Below, one piece after another: positions 17,626-26,827 of a DNA stretch of 43,341 bases (position 1 is the first letter of the stretch; each line of letters begins with the position of its first letter). The stretch is from assembly GCA_948470255.1 (NCBI GenBank), contig CAOKOS010000019.1, forward strand, positions 1-43,341, given 5' to 3'. The DNA comes from an uncultured Lachnotalea sp. (GTDB lineage: Bacteria; Bacillota; Clostridia; Lachnospirales; Lachnospiraceae). Below the pieces are notes generated by a model. That model ran no database searches, had not been told where the DNA came from, and saw nothing but the letters and a program-made list of their open reading frames with translations. A program made the position numbers and the translations under genes.

Positions 17626-19071
17626 TTGGCAGAGAATACGCCTAGGCTTCTTTTGGCGGCGGCGGGAAGTGGAAGCGGCAAGACCCTTATCACCTGCGGC
17701 CTGTTGGCCGCGTGGAAGGGGCAGGGGAAGAAACTGTCCGCTTTTAAATGCGGGCCGGATTATATTGACCCCATGTTCCACAGGACAGCGCTGGGGGTGG
17801 AATCGGGAAACTTGGACAGTTTTTTCACCGACAAAGATACGCTTCGTTTTCTCTTAAAACGGGGAGCGGAAGGGACAGAGCTTTCAATCATCGAAGGCGT
17901 CATGGGATATTTTGACGGGCTGGGGGGCGTATCTGAACGGGCCAGCTCTTATGAGGTGGCGGTATGGACAGATACTCCGGTGGTACTCATTGTCAACTGC
18001 CGGGGCATGAGCCGCTCTGTTATTCCACTTATTCGGGGATTCATGGATTATGAGGAGGAAAAGCAGATCCAGGGGGTGATTCTCAACGAAGTTTCCCCCA
18101 TGCTGTATCCGCGGCTTAAAGGCCTGATTGAAGAAACGCTTCCTGTGAGGGTCTATGGCTATGTGCCGAAGCTTTCCGAAGGAATTCTGGAAAGCCGCCA
18201 TCTTGGCTTAAAGCGGCCGGAGGAAATTACAAATTTGCAGGAACATCTTAAAGCCCTGGCGGAATCTTTCCAGAAAACCGTGGATTTGGAGGGCCTTTTA
18301 GCCCTGGCAAAGACGGCCCCTGCCCTTGCTGCCAGCGGGGCTTTCGGTTCTGGCACAGTTCCCGGAGGCGATTTGTTTTCCCGCAGGATGCGGGTGGCAG
18401 TGGCCAGGGACAACGCCTTTGACTTTTATTATAGGGAGAATTTTTGCCTGCTGGAGGAACTTGGGGCAGAGCTTTTATATTTCAGCCCCTTAAAAGACAG
18501 GGAAGTTCCGAAGGGGGCCGACGGCCTGATTCTTGGCGGCGGTTATCCTGAGCTTTATGGAAAGGAGCTTTCGGAGAATGAAGCCATGAGGAGGTCTGTG
18601 AAGGCCGCCATTGAAGACGGGATGCCCTGCCTGGCGGAATGTGGCGGCTTTTTGTACCTTCATAAAACCCTGGAAGATGAGAATGGGAAAGAGTGGCCCA
18701 TGGCGGGGGTGCTGCCTGGCCGTGGCTTTCGGACACCGAAGCTTTCCCGTTTTGGCTATGTGACTTTGACTGCCAGGGAGGATTCTCTTTTTGGGGACGC
18801 CGGAAGCCGTTTTCCTGCCCATGAGTTTCATTATTGGGACAGTACGGAAAATGGAGAGGCGTTTCTGGCTGAAAAACCGGAGGGAAAGAGGCAATGGCCC
18901 TGTATGGTAAACAGGAAAAACCTTTTGGCAGGCTTTCCTCATTTTTATTATTATGGCAACCGGACGGCGGCGGAGAATTTTCTGTCTGCCTGCAGAAAAT
19001 GGAGAAAAGTACAGGAAAGAACGGGGAAAAGGCAGACGGGCCGGCCTGGCTCACCGCTCTTGGGCGAATGA
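17626..19071 (+). CDS. cbiA: Cobyrinate a,c-diamide synthase CbiA
   Basis: ATP- and glutamine-dependent amidation of the a and c carboxylates of cobyrinic acid. The 481 residues contain the P-loop AGSGSGKTLITCGLL near residues 13-27, KCGPDYIDPMFH, and a C-terminal class I glutamine amidotransferase domain with DGLILGGGYPELY and nucleophile Cys in LAECGGFLYLH. The likely start is TTG at 17626, two bases after the fusion gene, preceded by AAGGGGGGAA. The C-terminal 25 residues are basic and look non-conserved. It corresponds to cobB of the aerobic pathway. Confidence 0.94.
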   Translation: MAENTPRLLLAAAGSGSGKTLITCGLLAAWKGQGKKLSAFKCGPDYIDPMFHRTALGVESGNLDSFFTDKDTLRFLLKRGAEGTELSIIEGVMGYFDGLGGVSERASSYEVAVWTDTPVVLIVNCRGMSRSVIPLIRGFMDYEEEKQIQGVILNEVSPMLYPRLKGLIEETLPVRVYGYVPKLSEGILESRHLGLKRPEEITNLQEHLKALAESFQKTVDLEGLLALAKTAPALAASGAFGSGTVPGGDLFSRRMRVAVARDNAFDFYYRENFCLLEELGAELLYFSPLKDREVPKGADGLILGGGYPELYGKELSENEAMRRSVKAAIEDGMPCLAECGGFLYLHKTLEDENGKEWPMAGVLPGRGFRTPKLSRFGYVTLTAREDSLFGDAGSRFPAHEFHYWDSTENGEAFLAEKPEGKRQWPCMVNRKNLLAGFPHFYYYGNRTAAENFLSACRKWRKVQERTGKRQTGRPGSPLLGE

Positions 19072-19089
19072 CAGATAAGGAGCAGATCA

Positions 19090-20223
19090 ATGGAAAATGG
19101 GATAAGGGAACAGGAAAAACAGCTTGAGGAACGGCTTAAGGAGCGGCTGTCCCTTGTGAGGGGACTGGATGGGGAAGCCATGGACCAGACGGGAAAACGA
19201 TGGGATTCCATTGCGAAGCCTTTGAAAAGCCTGGGGCTTTTGGAAAAGAATGTGACCAAGATCGCGGGGATCAGCAGAAGCGTGAAGCCGCGGATTGGAA
19301 AACGCGCCCTCATCGCCATGTGCGCCGACAACGGCGTGGTGGAAGAAGGGGTGACGCAGACGGGGCCGGAAGTGACGGCTGTTGTGGCGCGGAATATGGC
19401 TGAAGGCAGCACAACAGTGACAGTCATGGCGGAGGCGGCAGGCGTGGATGTGTTTCCTGTGGATATCGGCATGGCGACGGAGGGGAGATGCCTGTCAGGA
19501 ATCCCAGAAGAAAAAGAGGAGATTAAGCCCAGGACCCTCCTTCTGCGGAAGGTGGGCAGAGGGACGAAAAATTTTGCAAAGGGACCGGCTATGGGCAGAG
19601 AGGAAGCCCTCCGGGCCATTTTAGTGGGAATGGAGCTGGCAGGGCGTTTAAAGTCCCAGGGGTATGAAATTCTTGCCACCGGGGAAATGGGAATTGGAAA
19701 TACCACCACCAGCAGCGCGGTGGCTTCTGTGCTCCTTAATGAGCCGGTGGAAAAGATGACGGGAAAAGGAGCCGGTCTTTCCGACGAAGGGCTCCAAAGA
19801 AAAATTTCCGTCATTAAACATGCACTGGAATGTTTAAAGCCGGACAGGGAATGTCCGCTGGATGTGTTGAGCAAGGTGGGAGGCTATGATATTGCCGGCC
19901 TTACGGGCGTGTTTTTAGGGGGGGCCGTTTATCGGATTCCGATCCTGGTTGACGGTTTTATTTCCAGTGTGGCGGCTCTTTTGGCTGTGAGGCTTTTGCC
20001 GGAGGCAAGGGATTTTATGATGGCTTCCCATATATCGAAAGAGCCGGCGGGCGGCCTGGTGCTTTCTGCCCTGGGCCTTGCGCCGATGCTTTGTTGTGAG
20101 ATGTGCCTGGGGGAAGGCACGGGGGCTGTAGCCGGGCTTTCTGCCCTGGAAATGGGGTTTACGGTCTATCATTCCATGGCTACTTTTGACGACATCCAGG
20201 TGGAACAGTACCAACCTTTATGA
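19090..20223 (+). CDS. cobT: Nicotinate-nucleotide-dimethylbenzimidazole phosphoribosyltransferase CobT
   Basis: Transfers phosphoribose from nicotinate mononucleotide to the lower-ligand base (5,6-dimethylbenzimidazole or another benzimidazole/purine), giving the alpha-riboside phosphate. The 377-residue protein has the CobT signatures ADNGVVEEGVTQTGPEVTA (80-98), GEMGIGNTTTSSAV (198-211) and the catalytic Glu342 in CLGEGTGAVAG. AAGGAG precedes the ATG, 18 bases after cbiA. Genes for making the base itself (bluB, bza) are not in the window, so the lower ligand cannot be predicted. Confidence 0.96.
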   Translation: MENGIREQEKQLEERLKERLSLVRGLDGEAMDQTGKRWDSIAKPLKSLGLLEKNVTKIAGISRSVKPRIGKRALIAMCADNGVVEEGVTQTGPEVTAVVARNMAEGSTTVTVMAEAAGVDVFPVDIGMATEGRCLSGIPEEKEEIKPRTLLLRKVGRGTKNFAKGPAMGREEALRAILVGMELAGRLKSQGYEILATGEMGIGNTTTSSAVASVLLNEPVEKMTGKGAGLSDEGLQRKISVIKHALECLKPDRECPLDVLSKVGGYDIAGLTGVFLGGAVYRIPILVDGFISSVAALLAVRLLPEARDFMMASHISKEPAGGLVLSALGLAPMLCCEMCLGEGTGAVAGLSALEMGFTVYHSMATFDDIQVEQYQPL

Positions 20224-20265
20224 TGCCAGGTTCTGTCCGGGATCATCTGTATAATGGAGGCGCGT

Positions 20266-20811
20266 ATGTTTGTGACAGTGACAGGGGGAAGCGGCAGTGG
20301 AAAGTCGGAGTACAGCGAAAATCTTTTGCTTAAGCTTGATGGGAACGGCTTCGGAAACAGGGTTTACATCGCCACCATGGAGCCGCTGGGAGAAGAAAGC
20401 CTCCGAAGGATTAAACGCCATAGGCTCATGAGAAGGGAAAAAGGGTTTGAGACTGTGGAATGTTATACGAACCTTAAAAATCTGGCGATTTCCAACAAAA
20501 ATGGAAAAAAGCCATCGGTGATACTGGAATGTATGTCGAACCTGGCGGCCAACGAGCTTTACCGGGAGGACGGTGCAGGGGAATATGCGGCGGAAGCAAT
20601 CCTTGCAGGGATTGACATGCTGATTTCCCAGACAGAAAATCTGGTGGTGGTGACAAACGAAGTGTTTTCCGATGGAATATGCTATGGGGATTCCACGGAA
20701 AGCTACAGGAAACTTTTGGGGAAGGTCAACAGGGAACTGGCCTCCCGCTGCGATGCGTATGCGGAAGTGGTTTATTCGATTCCGGTTTATTATAAAGGGG
20801 GCCCTTTATGA
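20266..20811 (+). CDS. cobU: Adenosylcobinamide kinase/guanylyltransferase CobU-like
   Basis: CobU phosphorylates adenosylcobinamide and then attaches GMP, activating it for CobS. The 181-residue protein keeps the P-loop GGSGSGKS (7-14), the His region RRIKRHRLMRREKGFETVE (48-65) with His52 in the position of the guanylylated histidine, and NEV at 131-133. The usual GxGIVP that follows NEV is replaced by FSDGICYG, so this is a divergent member. ATG 20266 is preferred to 20254 because GGAGG (20256-20260) is correctly spaced for it. It overlaps cobS by four bases. A second CobU-like gene follows cobS. Confidence 0.82.
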   Translation: MFVTVTGGSGSGKSEYSENLLLKLDGNGFGNRVYIATMEPLGEESLRRIKRHRLMRREKGFETVECYTNLKNLAISNKNGKKPSVILECMSNLAANELYREDGAGEYAAEAILAGIDMLISQTENLVVVTNEVFSDGICYGDSTESYRKLLGKVNRELASRCDAYAEVVYSIPVYYKGGPL

Positions 20812-21563
20812 TTAATTCATTTTTGCTGGCGTTTTCCATGTATTCCAGGATTCCTGTGCCAAAAGCGGACTGGTCCAAAGAAAAGATGAAATATGTCATG
20901 TGCTTTTTCCCACTCATTGGCCTGGTGGTGGGAGGGCTGGAATATGGTTTTTCCTGGTTTTGTAGGGCCTTTGGCCTTGAGGGGGCTTTTTGCAGCGCCG
21001 GCCTTACCTTAATCCCCCTCCTGGTGACAGGGGGGATCCACATGGATGGCTTTTTGGACACTTCAGATGCCCTTTCCTCCCACCAGACCATGGAAAAGAA
21101 GCTGGAAATCCTCAAGGATTCCCACACTGGGGCGTTTGCCATCATCTCCGGCGGTATGTACCTGACGGCTTCTTTTGGGATGTGGAGTGGGATTTCGGAA
21201 CGTGCCATGGGCGTGATGGCCTTATCTTTTGTGTTTTCCAGAGGGCTTTCCGGCCTTTCGGCGGTCACATTCCGAAACGCCAGGGGAGACGGGCTTCTGG
21301 CCACATTTTCCACCGGGGCGGAAAAGAGGATTACCAGGACGGCGCTGGTGGTATATCTTTTTGTTTCGGGAGGAGGGATGGTGTTCCTCTTTCCGGCAGC
21401 CGGAGCATGGGCTGTGGCTGTGGGGGTCCTTACATTTTTGTATTACCGGTATAAATCTTACAAAGAATTCGGAGGCATCACCGGGGATTTGGCAGGATGG
21501 TTCCTGGAGCTTTGTGAACTGGTCATGGGAATTGCCGTAGTGCTTGCAAGCGTTTTGTGGTAA
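20808..21563 (+). CDS. cobS: Adenosylcobinamide-GDP ribazoletransferase CobS
   Basis: Integral membrane enzyme that joins adenosylcobinamide-GDP to alpha-ribazole (phosphate), the last assembly step. The 251-residue protein has several hydrophobic helices and the conserved GGIHMDGFLDTSDAL motif, with Asp residues expected to bind Mg2+, followed by KDSHTGAFAIISGG. It starts within the last four bases of cobU (ATGA overlap), so the two are translationally coupled. Length and helix pattern fit CobS. Confidence 0.94.
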   Translation: MINSFLLAFSMYSRIPVPKADWSKEKMKYVMCFFPLIGLVVGGLEYGFSWFCRAFGLEGAFCSAGLTLIPLLVTGGIHMDGFLDTSDALSSHQTMEKKLEILKDSHTGAFAIISGGMYLTASFGMWSGISERAMGVMALSFVFSRGLSGLSAVTFRNARGDGLLATFSTGAEKRITRTALVVYLFVSGGGMVFLFPAAGAWAVAVGVLTFLYYRYKSYKEFGGITGDLAGWFLELCELVMGIAVVLASVLW

Positions 21564-21582
21564 AATAGGAGGCATAGGGAGT

Positions 21583-21927
21583 ATGGTACTGATTGTGGGC
21601 GGGGCATATCAGGGGAAAGGGGATTTCGCCCTTGAGCTTTCCGGGGGAAAAAAGGAAAATGTGCTTCTCAATATTCATGAAAGGATTGAAGCGCTGTTTA
21701 AAAAGGGATATTCCAGAGAGGAAATCGAAAGCGCCATCCTGGCGGAGGCCACGGGGGAAAAGGAGATGATCCTGACGGCAGATGAAATCGGCTGCGGGAT
21801 TGTGCCCCTGGATGAAAAACTCAGGGAGTGCCGGGAGATCACGGGGCGGATTCTCTGTGTGGTTGCGAAAGAAGCCGGGGAAGTCTACCGGATGACTGCT
21901 GGGATTCCGGTGAAGATCAAAGGGTGA
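21583..21927 (+). CDS. Short CobU-like protein
   Basis: A 114-residue protein that looks like a CobU with its middle removed. The N-terminus IVGGAYQGKGDFAL resembles the CobU P-loop but the expected Ser/Thr after GK is Gly13. It then jumps to DEIGCGIVPLDEKLRE (67-82), matching the CobU guanylyltransferase segment NEVGxGIVP that the full-length neighbour has lost. There is no His/Arg motif in between. ATG 21583 has AGGAGG ten bases upstream; earlier codons overlap cobS. It may be a regulator, a partner of the upstream CobU, or a specialised corrinoid-binding relic; activity cannot be assumed. Confidence 0.7.
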   Translation: MVLIVGGAYQGKGDFALELSGGKKENVLLNIHERIEALFKKGYSREEIESAILAEATGEKEMILTADEIGCGIVPLDEKLRECREITGRILCVVAKEAGEVYRMTAGIPVKIKG

Positions 21928-21944
21928 CTGTGGGGGGGCTGGGA

Positions 21945-22562
21945 ATGGAAATTTATTTAATCCGCCATGGAAAAACGGAAGGAAATGAAAAGAAACGGTA
22001 TATCGGCTCCACGGACGAGCATTTAAGCAGTACGGGAAAGCGGGAGCTTACAGAAGTGTTCTGGAAGGGGGGGGTATGGGGGGCAGGGTTAAAAAAACCT
22101 ATGTCTGTCTATGTGAGCCGCCTGTTTCGGACAAAGGAGACGGCAAAGATACTTTTTCCAGGAATGGATTTGACGGTAAAAAGCGGATTTAATGAATGTG
22201 ATTTCGGGGGATTTGAAAACAGGACTTATGAAGAGCTTGCCAGGGACCCCTCCTATAGAAAGTGGATAGACAGCGGCGGCGTCCTTGCCCCTCCCGGAGG
22301 GGAGGCCAAAAAGGAGTTTGCAGAAAGGACTGTACTGGCTTTCGAGGAAGCTGTTTCAGAGCTTCTTGTGAAACATGCACCCTGCGGAGCTTTTGTGATC
22401 CATGGAGGGAGTATTATGGTGCTGTTGGAGCATTTATCTTTTCCAAAGGAAAGTTTTTACCACTGGCAGGCAAAGAACGGCTGCGGCTATAGGGCGGAAC
22501 TTTCGGAAGAGCGGTGGAAAGCGGGGGAACGAAAATTGACAGATATCAGGAGTATTCCGTGA
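21945..22562 (+). CDS. cobC: Histidine phosphatase, probable alpha-ribazole phosphatase CobC
   Basis: Probably removes the phosphate from alpha-ribazole-5'-phosphate (or adenosylcobalamin-5'-phosphate). The 205-residue protein starts with the histidine phosphatase motif MEIYLIRHGKTEGN containing the catalytic His, and later DFGGFENRTYEELA and VIHGGSIMVLL, which carries the second His. The family is broad, so the cobalamin role rests on the location between cobS/cobU-like genes and cbiB. The start at 21945 fits family alignments; GTG at 21924 or 21930 are alternatives that would touch the preceding gene. Confidence 0.83.
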   Translation: MEIYLIRHGKTEGNEKKRYIGSTDEHLSSTGKRELTEVFWKGGVWGAGLKKPMSVYVSRLFRTKETAKILFPGMDLTVKSGFNECDFGGFENRTYEELARDPSYRKWIDSGGVLAPPGGEAKKEFAERTVLAFEEAVSELLVKHAPCGAFVIHGGSIMVLLEHLSFPKESFYHWQAKNGCGYRAELSEERWKAGERKLTDIRSIP

Positions 22563-22563
22563 T

Positions 22564-23526
22564 ATGAGAGAATTTGTAATGACACTTGGAATAGGTTTTT
22601 GCCTGGATATGGTTTTTGGGGATCCCCACTGGCTGCCCCATCCCATACGGCTGATTGGAGCAATGATCTCTTCCCTGGAAAAGCTTATGCGTAAATGCTT
22701 TCCGTCCACTAAGGGAGGGGAACTTTTTGGCGGGACAGTTCTGGCGGTCTTTGTCCCGGCAGTTTCCATGGCGGTTCCTTTCTTCCTTCTCTGGCTGGCA
22801 GGTTTCCTGCATCCTTATGTGCGGCTGGCGGTGGGAAGTATCATGTGCTACCAGCTTATGGCTGCCAAATCCCTGCGGGTGGAAAGCATGAAGGTTTGTG
22901 CCCGCCTGGTAGAGGGAGATCTGGACGGGGCGAGAAAAGCTGTTTCCATGATTGTGGGAAGGGACACGGATAAACTTTTAGAAGAAGGGGTTGCAAAAGC
23001 GGCTGTGGAAACTGTGGCGGAAAATACGTCCGACGGCGTGATCGCCCCCATGTTTTATATGGCCCTCGGCGGCCCGGTCCTGGGATTTTTTTATAAGGCG
23101 GTCAATACCATGGATTCCATGATTGCCTATAAAAATGACAGGTATCTTTATTTTGGCCGGGCAGCGGCAAGGCTTGATGATCTTTGCAATTTTATTCCTG
23201 CCAGGCTGTCGGCAGCTCTTATGATTTTAGCCAGCGGATTTTTAAGGCTTGATATCCGTGGGGCCATAAAAATTTACCACAGGGACAGGTATAACCATAA
23301 AAGCCCCAATTCCGCGCAGACAGAGTCTGTCTGCGCCGGTGCGCTGGGGGTGGAGCTGGCAGGGGATGCCTGGTATTTCGGCGTCCTCCACAAAAAGGAA
23401 ACCATTGGTGATGGAAAGAGGCCGGTGGTTCCAGGAGACATCCGGCTGGCAAACAGGCTTATGTATGGAACGGCGGCGCTGGGGCTTTTGGTTTTTGGAG
23501 GATTATCTGTGGCTCTGTATTTTTGA
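22564..23526 (+). CDS. cbiB: Adenosylcobinamide-phosphate synthase CbiB
   Basis: Membrane enzyme that attaches (R)-1-amino-2-propanol O-2-phosphate to adenosylcobyric acid. The 320-residue protein begins with the family signature FCLDMVFGDPHWLPHPIRLIG and includes VAENTSDGVIAPMFYMALGG and the AVNTMDSMIAYKNDRYLYFG segment, with several membrane helices. It begins one base after cobC. It acts with CobD, encoded next, which makes the aminopropanol phosphate. Confidence 0.95.
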   Translation: MREFVMTLGIGFCLDMVFGDPHWLPHPIRLIGAMISSLEKLMRKCFPSTKGGELFGGTVLAVFVPAVSMAVPFFLLWLAGFLHPYVRLAVGSIMCYQLMAAKSLRVESMKVCARLVEGDLDGARKAVSMIVGRDTDKLLEEGVAKAAVETVAENTSDGVIAPMFYMALGGPVLGFFYKAVNTMDSMIAYKNDRYLYFGRAAARLDDLCNFIPARLSAALMILASGFLRLDIRGAIKIYHRDRYNHKSPNSAQTESVCAGALGVELAGDAWYFGVLHKKETIGDGKRPVVPGDIRLANRLMYGTAALGLLVFGGLSVALYF

Positions 23527-23594
23527 TAAAAAAGCCGGATGGCGGCGGTTTTATGCCATCCGGGCATGAAATCCGGGTTGGAAGGAGAGAAGGT

Positions 23595-24644
23595 ATGGAA
23601 AGGCATACCCATGGCGGCAATATTTATGAATATGAAAGGGTTCTGGACTTTTCAGCAAATTTGAATCCTCTTGGGATGCCGGAAGCTGTGCGGGAAGCGG
23701 CAGTTTCCGGCGTGGGGCGGGCAGAACATTACCCTGAGCCGGACTGTAAAAAGCTCCGGGAATCTCTTGGAAGCCTTCTTTGTATTAAACCGGAGAATAT
23801 CATCTGCGGTAATGGGGCCACAGAACTGGTTTTTCTGGCAGCGGCAGCCATCAGGCCAAAGAAAGCCCTGCTTCTGGCGCCGACTTATGCAGAATATGAG
23901 GAAGCGCTTACAGCTTATGGCTGTGAATGTCTGTATTATGAACTGCAGGCAGAAAAAGGGTTTCTTCCGGGAGAGGACTTTCTGGAGGCTGTCACGGAGC
24001 AGGTGGATTTGGTGGTGGTCTGTAACCCCAACAATCCCACGGGAATCCTTTTGGAAGAAGAGTTTCTTGGACGGGTTTTGGAGCGGTGTCTTAAAATGGG
24101 CAGTCTTCTTTTTTTGGATGAATCTTTTATGGAACTTACAGGGGTAGAGGGGCCGCGCCATCTGAGCGGTTTTTGGCAGTCTGAGAACGTGCTCCTCCTT
24201 AAATCCATGACGAAAACATATGCTATGGCCGGCCTCCGCCTTGGCTATGCGGCCAGTAAAAACCTGCCGTTAATAGAAACTATGTACCAGTATAAACCTT
24301 CCTGGAACGTGTCGCTGCCAGCCCAGGCGGCAGGGGAAGCGGCTCTTTTGGAAAAAGACTATCTGGAACAGTCAGTCTCTTATATCAGGGAAGAGCGGCG
24401 TTTCCTTTGGGAGGCATTGGAAAGGTTCCAGCTGCAGGTTTATGGCGGGAGGGCCAATTACCTTTTCTTTTCCAGCAGGAGGACAGATCTGAAAGCGGCA
24501 TTTTTGGAACAGGGGATTTTAATCCGGGACTGTGGGAATTACCGGGGGCTTTTTGCCGGTTATTACCGGGTCGCTGTGCGGACCCACGAAGAAAATGAGC
24601 AGTTTGTGAAAGCGCTGGAACAGGTTTTCAGGGAACCGGAGTGA
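23595..24644 (+). CDS. cobD: Threonine-phosphate decarboxylase CobD
   Basis: PLP enzyme converting L-threonine-O-3-phosphate to (R)-1-amino-2-propanol O-2-phosphate, the linker substrate of CbiB. The 349-residue class I/II aminotransferase-fold protein opens with THGGNIYEYERVLDFSANLNPLG, typical of CobD, and has CNPNNPTG (143-150), the LDES aspartate and the PLP lysine K207 in LKSMTKTYAMAGLRLG. ATG 23595 has GAAGGAGAG upstream and fits the family start; the frame is open back to 23523 inside the end of cbiB. A PduX kinase supplying threonine phosphate is not seen here. Confidence 0.92.
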   Translation: MERHTHGGNIYEYERVLDFSANLNPLGMPEAVREAAVSGVGRAEHYPEPDCKKLRESLGSLLCIKPENIICGNGATELVFLAAAAIRPKKALLLAPTYAEYEEALTAYGCECLYYELQAEKGFLPGEDFLEAVTEQVDLVVVCNPNNPTGILLEEEFLGRVLERCLKMGSLLFLDESFMELTGVEGPRHLSGFWQSENVLLLKSMTKTYAMAGLRLGYAASKNLPLIETMYQYKPSWNVSLPAQAAGEAALLEKDYLEQSVSYIREERRFLWEALERFQLQVYGGRANYLFFSSRRTDLKAAFLEQGILIRDCGNYRGLFAGYYRVAVRTHEENEQFVKALEQVFREPE

Positions 24645-24671
24645 AGGGGACTGACAAAGCGAGGAGGAGTT

Positions 24672-26171
24672 ATGGCGGCAAAGGCGATCATGATACAGGG
24701 AACCATGTCAAATGCGGGGAAGAGTCTTCTGACGGGGGGGCTTTTGCGGGTCATGAAGCAGGACGGTTACCGGGCAGCCCCCTTTAAGTCTCAGAATATG
24801 GCTTTAAATTCTTTTATCACCGCAGAAGGGTTGGAAATGGGGCGCGCCCAGGTGATGCAGGCAGAGGCTGCCGGCATCGAGCCTTCAGTGCGGATGAACC
24901 CGATACTCCTTAAACCCACCAATGATACAGGTTCCCAGGTCATTGTAAACGGGGAGGTACGGGGGAATATGCCGGCCAGGGAATATTTCCGGTACAAAAA
25001 AGAGCTGATTCCCGATATCATGAAAGCTTACCGTTCCCTGGCGGAAGAATATGATATCCTTGTTCTGGAAGGGGCCGGAAGCCCGGCGGAGATCAATTTA
25101 AAGACAGATGATATTGTAAATATGGGCATGGCGAAGCTTGCGAAAGCGCCGGTCCTTTTGGCCGGGGATATTGACAGGGGCGGCGTGTTTGCCCAGCTGG
25201 TAGGGACGGTGGAGCTTCTTAGCCCAGAAGAAAGAGCCATGGTGAAGGGGACTATTATCAATAAATTCCGGGGGGACAGGACCATCCTGGATCCGGGGAT
25301 TCAAATGCTGGAAGAGCGGATAGGGATTCCCACAGTAGGCGTTATCCCGTACCTTCAGGTGGATATCGACGACGAAGACAGCCTGACGGAGCGGTTTGGC
25401 CGGAGGGAGACAGGGGGGCTTTTGGACATTGCAGCGCTCCGGCTTCCCAGGATTTCCAATTTTACAGATTTTAAACCGCTGGAGGCGGCGGACGGCGTAA
25501 ATTTCCGATATGTGACTTCGGCAGGACAGCTTGGAAATCCTGACCTTATCCTGATTCCCGGTACGAAAAATACCATGGAAGATCTTTTGTGGCTCAGGCA
25601 GAACGGCCTGGAGGCTGCAGTGTTAAAGGCGGCGGCTTCGGGAACTTTGATCATGGGAATCTGCGGCGGTTATCAAATGTTGGGGGAGAGCCTTTTTGAC
25701 CCTTACGGCGTGGAGGCTGGAGGGAAACTTCGGGGCATGGGCCTCCTTCCCATGGATACTGTGTTTGAAAGGGCAAAAACGAGGACGCAGACGGAAGGCC
25801 GTTTTTTAGAAATAGAAGGCGCTTTTTCCGGGCTTTCTGGAGCTTTTTTGAAAGGCTATGAAATCCACATGGGAACCAGTACATTGAAAAAAGATGCAAA
25901 GCCCCTTACGCTCCTTACTCCTGCCGGTGAAATGGACGGAGCCTTTGCCGGAAATATATGTGGTACTTATGTCCATGGGATTTTTGATGAAGAAGAAACT
26001 CTCAGGGCATTGTTTCAAACTCTTTGCAGGAGGAGGGGGCTTTCGCCGGAGGCCGTTAAGACTTTTGACATGGCGGCTTATAAAGAGCGGCAGTATGATC
26101 TTCTGGCGGATGCTGTGCGCCGGAATATGGATATGGAAGCTGTTTACCGGATTCTGAAGGAAGGGATATAA
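24672..26171 (+). CDS. cbiP: Cobyric acid synthase CbiP
   Basis: ATP- and glutamine-dependent amidation of the b, d, e and g carboxylates of adenosylcobyrinate a,c-diamide. The 499-residue protein has an N-terminal dethiobiotin synthetase-like ATPase domain ([18 protein letters not shown]; then [11 protein letters not shown]) and a C-terminal triad glutaminase-like domain with nucleophile Cys in [12 protein letters not shown] and a late YVHGIFDEE His. AGGAGGAG lies just ahead of the ATG. Length and domain order are standard (CobQ of the aerobic scheme). Confidence 0.96.
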   Translation: MAAKAIMIQGTMSNAGKSLLTGGLLRVMKQDGYRAAPFKSQNMALNSFITAEGLEMGRAQVMQAEAAGIEPSVRMNPILLKPTNDTGSQVIVNGEVRGNMPAREYFRYKKELIPDIMKAYRSLAEEYDILVLEGAGSPAEINLKTDDIVNMGMAKLAKAPVLLAGDIDRGGVFAQLVGTVELLSPEERAMVKGTIINKFRGDRTILDPGIQMLEERIGIPTVGVIPYLQVDIDDEDSLTERFGRRETGGLLDIAALRLPRISNFTDFKPLEAADGVNFRYVTSAGQLGNPDLILIPGTKNTMEDLLWLRQNGLEAAVLKAAASGTLIMGICGGYQMLGESLFDPYGVEAGGKLRGMGLLPMDTVFERAKTRTQTEGRFLEIEGAFSGLSGAFLKGYEIHMGTSTLKKDAKPLTLLTPAGEMDGAFAGNICGTYVHGIFDEEETLRALFQTLCRRRGLSPEAVKTFDMAAYKERQYDLLADAVRRNMDMEAVYRILKEGI

Positions 26172-26203
26172 AAGGGGAAACTTCCACATGCCGGAGCCTG
26201 ACA

Positions 26204-26257
26204 ATGAAGGAAGCCATTGAGAAACGGTATGGAGATCTGCTTAAGGAGGAATTATGA
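26204..26257 (+). CDS. Possible 17-codon leader ORF before the adenosyltransferase gene
   Basis: In the 82-base gap after cbiP there is a short frame with ATG 26204 and a stop at 26255-26257 that overlaps the next gene's ATG in the ATGA arrangement. Its product would be MKEAIEKRYGDLLKEEL. CGGAG lies about seven bases upstream. It may be a coupling leader, the remnant of a longer gene, or chance. Expression is unproven. Confidence 0.25.
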   Translation: MKEAIEKRYGDLLKEEL

Positions 26258-26787
26258 AAGGGTTGATTCATGTTTACTGTGGAGACGGAAAGGGAAAAAC
26301 TTCAGCGGCCATCGGGCAGGCGGTCCGCAGCGCCGGGGCCGGGCTTTCCGTGGTGTTTGTCCGTTTTTTAAAAAATGAGGATTCCGGGGAACTTCAGTCT
26401 CTTTCCCACATCCCGGGAATTCTTTTGATTCCCTGCAAAGAGTGTTTTGGATTTTACTGGGACATGGATGAGGAACAGAAAAAGAAAGCGGCGGAAGTTT
26501 ACAGCGCCCTTTTTGAGGAGGCCTGGGAGGTGGCAGAAAAACAGGCCAGGGCAGGGGACAGTGTTCTTGTGATGGATGAAATCATCGCTGCCTGCAGACA
26601 CGGGCTGGTGGAGAAAGAAAAGCTCCTTGAAAAGCTTCAGGCAAAACCGGAATGTCTGGAGGTCCTTGTGACAGGCAGGGATCCGGAAGAGGAACTTTTG
26701 AACCTGGCTGACTATGTTTCAGAAATAAAAAAGATAAAGCATCCTTTTGATAAAGGGATCACTGCAAGGAAAGGAATTGAATATTAA
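26254..26787 (+). CDS. cobO: Cob(I)yrinate a,c-diamide adenosyltransferase (CobO/BtuR type)
   Basis: Transfers the 5'-deoxyadenosyl group of ATP to the cobalt of a reduced corrinoid, forming the Co-C bond. The 177-residue protein has the family P-loop GDGKGKTSAA (from residue 10), FVRFLKN, VLVMDEIIAA (Walker B-like) and VTGRDPEEELLNLADYVSEI near the end, all as in CobA/CobO/BtuR enzymes. AAGGAGGAATT precedes the ATG. The symbols cobA, btuR and cobO are all used for this family; cobA is avoided here because it also names the uroporphyrinogen methyltransferase. Confidence 0.93.
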   Translation: MKGLIHVYCGDGKGKTSAAIGQAVRSAGAGLSVVFVRFLKNEDSGELQSLSHIPGILLIPCKECFGFYWDMDEEQKKKAAEVYSALFEEAWEVAEKQARAGDSVLVMDEIIAACRHGLVEKEKLLEKLQAKPECLEVLVTGRDPEEELLNLADYVSEIKKIKHPFDKGITARKGIEY

Positions 26788-26827
26788 AGAAGGATATGAA
26801 ACAGGGATAGAAAATCAGGAGGGACAA

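Noticed and set aside
18951..19874. 307-codon minus-strand frame across the end of cbiA and cobT
   Set aside because: Antisense shadow; composition is Ser/Pro-rich and low-complexity, while both sense genes carry intact catalytic motifs.
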